A DNA stretch of 26,922 bases, from NCBI GenBank assembly GCA_002337215.1, contig DDFO01000026.1:61695-88616 (forward strand). The letters are read 5' to 3'. Both the position numbers and the translations under genes were made by a program. The DNA is from Phycisphaerales bacterium UBA1926 (GTDB lineage: Bacteria; Planctomycetota; Phycisphaerae; Phycisphaerales; UBA1924). Under the pieces are notes generated by a model that saw only the letters and a list, made by a program, of their open reading frames with translations, did not search any database and had not been told where the DNA came from. How positions within the stretch are numbered: position 1 is the first letter of the stretch; each line of letters starts with the position of its first letter. Of this stretch, positions 22,458 to 26,922 are shown one piece after another.

Positions 22458-22960
22458 CAGTTCCCCCCGCTCGGGTCGGGTTGCGCCAGCACCCGTTCCG
22501 TCTGCTCCCGCCGGAATGTCTCGAGCGCCTCGACAAATTCCGGGTGCGCCCCCGCGACGATCGACACCGCGAGCAGGCCCGCGTTCGTCGCGCCGGCCTT
22601 GCCGATCGCAAGCGTGCCCACCGGGATGCCGGCGGGCATCTGCGCGATCGAGAGCAGGCTGTCGATGCCGTTGAGCGCTTTGGATTGCACCGGGACACCG
22701 AGGACGGGGAGCGTGGTCTTGGCCGCAATCATCCCCGGCAGGTGCGCCGCGCCGCCCGCGCCGGCGATGATGACCTCGAGCCCCCGATCGCGGGCGGTCG
22801 AGGCGTACTCGAACAGCAGGTCGGGCGTGCGGTGGGCGCTCACGACACGTTGTTCGTGGGGGATGCCCAGCGTCGCGAGCGATTCGCAGGCGTGCCGCAT
22901 CGTCTCCCAGTCGCTCGTCGAGCCCATGATGACGCCCACCAGGGGCTTGTTGTCGCTCAT
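22457..22960 (-). CDS. purE: N5-carboxyaminoimidazole ribonucleotide mutase PurE, 167 aa
   Basis: Class I PurE moves the carboxylate of N5-CAIR (the PurK product) to C4, giving CAIR in de novo purine synthesis. The landmarks are [32 protein letters not shown] with the catalytic His, [47 protein letters not shown] and [15 protein letters not shown]. The length is normal. The stop overlaps the start of the PurK fusion gene by one base. The gene is divergent from the metal ATPase, with a 135 bp gap that must hold both promoters. No strong Shine-Dalgarno precedes the ATG. Confidence 0.95.
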   Translation of the reverse strand: MSDNKPLVGVIMGSTSDWETMRHACESLATLGIPHEQRVVSAHRTPDLLFEYASTARDRGLEVIIAGAGGAAHLPGMIAAKTTLPVLGVPVQSKALNGIDSLLSIAQMPAGIPVGTLAIGKAGATNAGLLAVSIVAGAHPEFVEALETFRREQTERVLAQPDPSGGN

Positions 22961-23095
22961 GCCTGCAGGGTACCGCGCCGCCCGGCCCGGAGGCGATGGC
23001 GGGCTGCGGCGAGACGGGCGATGCCGTCGGCCGGGCGGATACGATTCGCTGTCCGGCAGCGGCGCGGATGAGTCCGATGCGCTTCACGAGCATGC

Positions 23096-25399
23096 ATGAC
23101 GAACAGCACGACGGATAGCCCGATTGCCGACCAGCCGCACGACCGTCCCGGCGCGAGCGGCGGGCGAACCGTGTCGTTGCCGACGCTCCACAGCCACGGC
23201 CCATCAGACTGCATCGTCCTCCCGGTCCACGGGCTCGCGTCGGAGGCCGCGGCGCGTCGGCTCGAGGGCATGCTCAACCGGATGGAGCATGTGCGTGCAA
23301 CCGCGTCTCGGGCGGCTGGCGTGGTCCGCATCGCCTACGACCCCGAGCACCGCACGCTGGATGAATTCGCCGCCGCGATCCGAAGGCTGGGACTCAAACC
23401 CGATTTCGACGCCGCCCGCGTCTGCGACGGATCGCCCCTGCCCACGACCGCGCCGTCCGGGCCCGGTCCGATCCTCCGCGCCGCGACATGGCTCGCCGGG
23501 CACCCCGAGATCGCGATCGTCGCGCTCGGCGGGCTGCTGCTCCTCAACGGGTGGCTCGTCCACCTTCTCGAAGGCCCGCTCTGGCTCCGGCTCATGCTGC
23601 TCGGGGTGAGCGCCGCCTGCACGAGCACCGAGACCTTCCCCGAGGCGATCAGCGCGCTGCGCCAGAAGCGGCTCGATGTCGACGTGCTCATGTTCGTCGC
23701 CGCGGGAGGTGCCGCGGCCCTGGGGCACTACGAAGAGGGCGCGTTCCTGCTGTTCCTGTTCGGATTGGGGGCCGCGGGTGAGCACCTCGCGCTGAGCCGG
23801 GCGCGGCACTCGATCCGTGCGCTCACCGATGTCGCGCCCGATACCGCGACGGTCATCGACGAGCGCGGCCGGGAATCGGTGGTGCCGGTCGCCGATGTCG
23901 CGGTTGGTGCGCGCATCGCGGTCCGCCCGTTCGACCGTGTCCCGCTCGACGGCCGGATCGACGACGGCCGGTCCGCGCTCGACCAGGCCCCGATCACGGG
24001 TGAGAGCGTGCCGGTCGATAAATCGCCGGGCGACGAGGTCTTCGCGGGTTCCATCAACGGCGAGGGCCGGCTCGAGATCACCGTCACCAAGCCCTCGACC
24101 GACACCACGCTTGCCCGCGTGATCCGCCTTGTTGAAGAGGCCCAGGCGAGCAAGTCGCCCACGCAGCTGTTCACCGACAAGGTCGAACGGGTGTACGTGC
24201 CGATCGTGTTTGTCGCGATGCTGCTGCTGATCGCGCTGCCGCCGCTTCTGACCGAGGTGACCTGGGGCGTCGCCTTCTACCGCGCGATGGCGTTCCTGAC
24301 CGCCGCCTCGCCCTGTGCGCTCGCGATCGGCACGCCCGCCTCGATTCTGTGCGGGGTGGCACGGGCCGCGCAGATCGGGGTGCTCGTCAAGGGGGGCGCC
24401 GCGCTCGAGGCGTTGGGTCGGAGCGAGGTCATCGCGTTCGACAAGACGGGAACGCTGACGCTGGGCGAGCCCGCGGTTGTGCGGCTCGCGTGCGCGCCGG
24501 GGGTCGACGAGGCCGAGCTACTCGCGCTCGCCGGCGCGATCGAGGCGCAGGTGAACCACCCGCTCGCCGACGCGATCGTGGACGCGGCCCGCGATCGGGG
24601 GGTCGAGATCCCGAAGTCCCAGGACGTCCGTCAGATCAGTGGCGCCGGGGCCGAGGGGGTCGTCGATGGGCGCACGATCACCATCACGAAGCCCGCGGCG
24701 GTGGGGGAGGGCATCGAGATCGACCGCGCGGTCCGCAGCGCGATCGACGGGGCGATCCGCGAGGGGATCACCGTCGCGGTCGTCGTCGAAGGCGGGCGCG
24801 CGCTCGGGTTTATCGGCATCGCCGATCGGCTGCGGGACGAATCACCCGGCGTCATCGAGCAGATCCACGCGCTGGGTGTGAAGCACGCGACGATGCTCAC
24901 CGGCGATCATCGGGCGGCGGCAGAGGCGATCGCCAAGCGCGTGGGCCTCGACGATTGGCGCGCCGAGCTGCTCCCCGAAGAGAAGCTCCGCGCGATCGAC
25001 GAGCTCTCGGCACGGCACGGCCGCGTCGCGATGGTGGGAGATGGGGTCAACGATGCGCCGGCGCTCGCGCAGGCCGACGTCGGCGTCGCGATGGGCGGCG
25101 CGGGTGCGGATGTCGCGATGGAGACCGCCGACATCGTCCTGATGGGCAGCGACCTCAACCACCTGCCCCGCGCCATCGGGCTCAGCCGGTTCGCGAGGCG
25201 GATCATCACCCAGAACCTGGTTATCGCGCTGGGCGTGATCGCGGTCGTCGCGCCGCTCGGGGCGCTGGGCATCGCGAACCTCGCGCTCGCGGTGCTCCTG
25301 CACGAGGGCTCGACGGTCGTGGTCGTGCTCAACAGCCTGAGGCTGCTCGGGTACGAGCGCGGTCGGGTCAGGGGGCGACAGGGAACGACAGGCCCGTAA
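23096..25399 (+). CDS. P1B-4-type heavy-metal ATPase (SPC/HEGST), 767 aa
   Basis: This is an inner-membrane metal efflux P-type ATPase. Core motifs are TGES at 301-304, DKTGTLT with phosphorylated Asp449, the HP pair in VNHPLADAI and GDGVNDAP from 648. The membrane metal site is SPC (405-407) instead of CPC, and the last helix has HEGST at 736-740. SPC plus HEGGT-like motifs define the P1B-4 group, whose members export Co2+, Fe2+ or related metals (CoaT, CtpD, PfeT types). The N-terminus has an HMA-like segment (about 39-105) without the CxxC. Metal identity cannot be told from sequence. The 3' end overlaps the convergent lipoprotein gene by 32 bp. Confidence 0.9.
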   Translation: MTNSTTDSPIADQPHDRPGASGGRTVSLPTLHSHGPSDCIVLPVHGLASEAAARRLEGMLNRMEHVRATASRAAGVVRIAYDPEHRTLDEFAAAIRRLGLKPDFDAARVCDGSPLPTTAPSGPGPILRAATWLAGHPEIAIVALGGLLLLNGWLVHLLEGPLWLRLMLLGVSAACTSTETFPEAISALRQKRLDVDVLMFVAAGGAAALGHYEEGAFLLFLFGLGAAGEHLALSRARHSIRALTDVAPDTATVIDERGRESVVPVADVAVGARIAVRPFDRVPLDGRIDDGRSALDQAPITGESVPVDKSPGDEVFAGSINGEGRLEITVTKPSTDTTLARVIRLVEEAQASKSPTQLFTDKVERVYVPIVFVAMLLLIALPPLLTEVTWGVAFYRAMAFLTAASPCALAIGTPASILCGVARAAQIGVLVKGGAALEALGRSEVIAFDKTGTLTLGEPAVVRLACAPGVDEAELLALAGAIEAQVNHPLADAIVDAARDRGVEIPKSQDVRQISGAGAEGVVDGRTITITKPAAVGEGIEIDRAVRSAIDGAIREGITVAVVVEGGRALGFIGIADRLRDESPGVIEQIHALGVKHATMLTGDHRAAAEAIAKRVGLDDWRAELLPEEKLRAIDELSARHGRVAMVGDGVNDAPALAQADVGVAMGGAGADVAMETADIVLMGSDLNHLPRAIGLSRFARRIITQNLVIALGVIAVVAPLGALGIANLALAVLLHEGSTVVVVLNSLRLLGYERGRVRGRQGTTGP

Positions 25400-26240
25400 G
25401 GCTGAACCAGCCGACTTGCGGGGGCGTGAGCAGTTGAACCCGGCCGTCGGCGAGGACGTCGACGCGGACATACTGCCCGTTCGAACTCGCCGAGAAGATG
25501 TGCCGGCCGATCGGTCGCATGTCCGCGGGGAGTATCGCGATGACGCCCGCCCCGCCACCGGTCGTTTCGACGAGGCCCGAGAGGAAGACGATGTTCCCGA
25601 CGCGGGTGGCGCGGGCGTCGTCGTAGCCGAAGCCGTAGTTCTCATAGCCGGCAGAGTAATCCAGCCCGATGCTCCGGTCGTTGCTCAGTGCGTCTGCGAC
25701 CGCGGCGCTGTTGGCGAAGTCGGCGGTGTTCGCACTGTTGGCAGCCAACGCGGAGCCCGCCGATTCCGCTGTCCGGGCGAATTCGGCGGTCCAGGCCCTC
25801 GGCGTGAAGCGCATCGGCAGCGGCGCGCCAACCTTCGTGTCATCCGCGGCGTTGTACAACTCGACAATCAGGTCACCCGCGTTCGCCAGGTCCTCGGGGT
25901 CCGGCAGGGTGAGTTCGAGCGCGAACAGCCCTTCGTCGGCGACGAGCACGGTCTCGGGTGTCTCAAAGATCACCTCGCCTCCTGCCGCCTCGGTTTCGCG
26001 GATCAACGCGTACACCGGGATGCTCCCGTTCACCGGTCCCGCTCCGTCGGCGAGCGCGCCCTGAATCGTGAAGATGGGGGAGAGCGCCGGTCCCCCGAAC
26101 ACCGCGGCGGTGATGACCATCCGATCACCGGCGATCGGGCCGGTGTTCGGTGTCGTCGGGCCCGCCTGCCGCGTTGCGCAGCCGGACAGCGCCGCGCCGG
26201 TGACCAGAGTCATGATCACGCCGAGTGATTTGATTCGCAT
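25368..26240 (-). CDS. Lipoprotein with Ala-rich repeat region, 290 aa
   Basis: I do not recognise a named family. The N-terminus is a lipoprotein signal (MRIKSLGVIM, hydrophobic stretch, ALSGC with Cys21). Residues about 40-150 look like a beta-rich domain (MVITAAVFGGPALSPIFTIQ, EGLFALELTLPDPED, LIVELYNAADDTKVGAPLPM). Then comes an Ala/Ser/Asn-rich stretch of short periodic repeats (EFARTAESAGSALAANSANT, ADFANSAAVADAL), like the coiled or trimeric segments of surface fibres, and a compact C-terminal domain (ATRVGNIVFLSGLVETTGGG...GWFSLTGLSFPVAP). The latter resembles the end domains of some phage-tail and planctomycete surface proteins. The ATG at 26240 has AGGAG upstream. It probably sits on the cell surface or in the outer membrane. 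Confidence 0.75.
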   Translation of the reverse strand: MRIKSLGVIMTLVTGAALSGCATRQAGPTTPNTGPIAGDRMVITAAVFGGPALSPIFTIQGALADGAGPVNGSIPVYALIRETEAAGGEVIFETPETVLVADEGLFALELTLPDPEDLANAGDLIVELYNAADDTKVGAPLPMRFTPRAWTAEFARTAESAGSALAANSANTADFANSAAVADALSNDRSIGLDYSAGYENYGFGYDDARATRVGNIVFLSGLVETTGGGAGVIAILPADMRPIGRHIFSASSNGQYVRVDVLADGRVQLLTPPQVGWFSLTGLSFPVAP

Positions 26241-26335
26241 CGCTCTTCTCCTGAACTGTTGCCGGTCGGGCTCTCACCCGGCCGTTTCGGAGGCGGAGCG
26301 TATCGTCTATTCGGCCACTCGACCATGCCAAACTG

Positions 26336-26350
26336 GCCCGCGAATCGTTC
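26336..26350. repeat. Short perfect hairpin downstream of the PII gene
   Basis: CGCGAA-TCG-TTCGCG forms a 6-bp stem in the 199 bp between the PII stop and the lipoprotein start. No T tract follows on either strand, so its use as a terminator is uncertain. Nothing else is recognisable in this gap. Confidence 0.45.
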
Positions 26351-26439
26351 GCGTGGTCCGAGAACAGCATCGGCCCCGCAGGCGGGTGCGCGTGATCGGG
26401 TGCGTGTTGCGAGTACTCGCCCGGGTTTCGGCTCGGCGC

Positions 26440-26799
26440 TCAGCCGATCGCGTCTTTGCCCCGCATGCCCGTCCGCACCCGGATGCAGTCTTCGAGCGGG
26501 ATGACGAAGATTTTGCCGTCGCCGTGGTCGCCCGAGTGGTCGGGGCCGTCGGTCTGGGCGTGCTCCATGATCGCGTCGATCGCGGGCTGGAGGAATTCGT
26601 CGTTGACGGCGAGTTCCAGGCGGACCTTCTTGAGCATGTCGATCTCGATATCAGCCCCGCGGTAGGTCTCGTGGTACCCCCGCTCGGCGCCGCACCCCAG
26701 CGCGTTGGTCACGCTCATCTTCGTGATGTCGGCGCGCAGCAGGGCCTGCTTCACGTCGGTGAAGACCTCGGGTTTGAAGTAGGCGATGATCAGTTTCAT
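26440..26799 (-). CDS. PII-family nitrogen regulatory protein, 119 aa
   Basis: This is a trimeric PII signal protein sensing 2-oxoglutarate and ATP/ADP. The fold is clear: MKLIIAYFKPEVFTDVKQAL, ITKMSVTNALGCGAERGYHE, TYRGADIEIDMLKKVRLELA, and the C-terminal GDGKIFVIPLEDCIRVRTG. The B-loop between AQT and GDGK is about 6 residues longer than in GlnB and is His/Asp/Gly-rich (DGPDHSGDHG). T-loop position 51, the uridylylated Tyr of GlnB/GlnK, is Ile; Tyr46 is kept. Gln39 is Glu. The ATG at 26799 is chosen because it starts the conserved strand. No amtB or glnA is next to it in the window. Confidence 0.9.
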   Translation of the reverse strand: MKLIIAYFKPEVFTDVKQALLRADITKMSVTNALGCGAERGYHETYRGADIEIDMLKKVRLELAVNDEFLQPAIDAIMEHAQTDGPDHSGDHGDGKIFVIPLEDCIRVRTGMRGKDAIG

Positions 26800-26842
26800 G
26801 CGATGGTCCTCGATCGGTGCGTTCCCGATCCGTGCGAAGCCT

Positions 26843-26915
26843 TGTGTGCCACGGCCGTGTCGGCCGTGCGGGTGTCCGAAGCTGCGACACACGGCCGGCA
26901 CGGCCGTGGCACACA
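26843..26915. repeat. Long inverted repeat with 17-bp perfect arms
   Basis: TGTGTGCCACGGCCGTG (26843-26859) and its exact complement (26899-26915) are separated by 39 bases. The inner flanks continue the pairing with a small bulge, so the whole can fold into one long stem of about 30 bp. The arms contain the palindrome CACGGCCGTG. It lies 43 bp upstream of the PII start and resembles a REP-type extragenic palindrome. Confidence 0.75.
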
Positions 26916-26922
26916 GAGGTCG

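Noticed and set aside
22957..23331. A minus-strand frame upstream of purE
   Set aside because: It overlaps the metal ATPase start antisense and has no motif; purE has a natural start at 22960.
1..26922. CRISPR array, prophage, integrase or toxin-antitoxin system
   Set aside because: No regularly spaced direct repeats, cas-like, phage structural, recombinase or paired small toxin/antitoxin genes were seen on either strand.

Overview
The window is high-GC DNA with densely packed genes. It most likely comes from a planctomycete of the Phycisphaerae lineage; this is an inference, not a proof. The pointers are a prepilin-type protein with an FTLIELLVV N-terminus and no secretion genes nearby, two small zinc-ribbon membrane modules (CxxC...CPECG plus four hydrophobic helices), the futalosine menaquinone gene mqnA, and a LysW carrier-protein amino acid pathway. 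No rRNA, tRNA, CRISPR array, transposase or phage gene was recognised.

Layout. 1-5000: a truncated unknown gene, a CaCA Ca2+/Na+ antiporter, a prepilin-like protein (minus), a DUF4870 membrane protein, a zinc-ribbon membrane protein and a six-helix membrane protein (minus). 5075-6267: lptB translationally coupled to a PEGA-domain lipoprotein. 6268-6891: a gene-free stretch dominated by perfect hairpins, ending on the minus strand in a textbook intrinsic terminator and probably encoding a structured RNA. 6892-11233: mqnA, a very divergent sigma-70-like multi-HTH protein, and gatB. 11256-12287: two copies of a palindromic repeat, a SEC-C protein gene broken by two frameshifts, and a RidA-family gene.

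12305-17581 (minus): lysW - lysX - [third repeat copy] - lysY/argC - lysZ - lysK - purU. The carrier LysW ends in EDWGE; LysX ligates the amino acid to it, LysZ phosphorylates, LysY reduces, and LysK releases the product. The aminotransferase (LysJ/ArgD) is not in the window. Just upstream lies a compact unit: a sigma-70-like promoter, a Shine-Dalgarno, a 30-codon reading frame with five Lys codons (all AAA) and an intrinsic terminator, then lysW. It looks like a transcription attenuator for lysine synthesis. This is the most interesting candidate in the window.

17964-26922: a pirin (minus), a CgeB-like glycosyltransferase, a flavodoxin-type reductase, an in-frame fusion of a zinc-ribbon/four-helix membrane domain to PurK translationally coupled to purE, a P1B-4-type metal ATPase (SPC and HEGST motifs), a lipoprotein, and a PII protein lacking the usual uridylylated tyrosine. 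A long inverted repeat lies at the right end.
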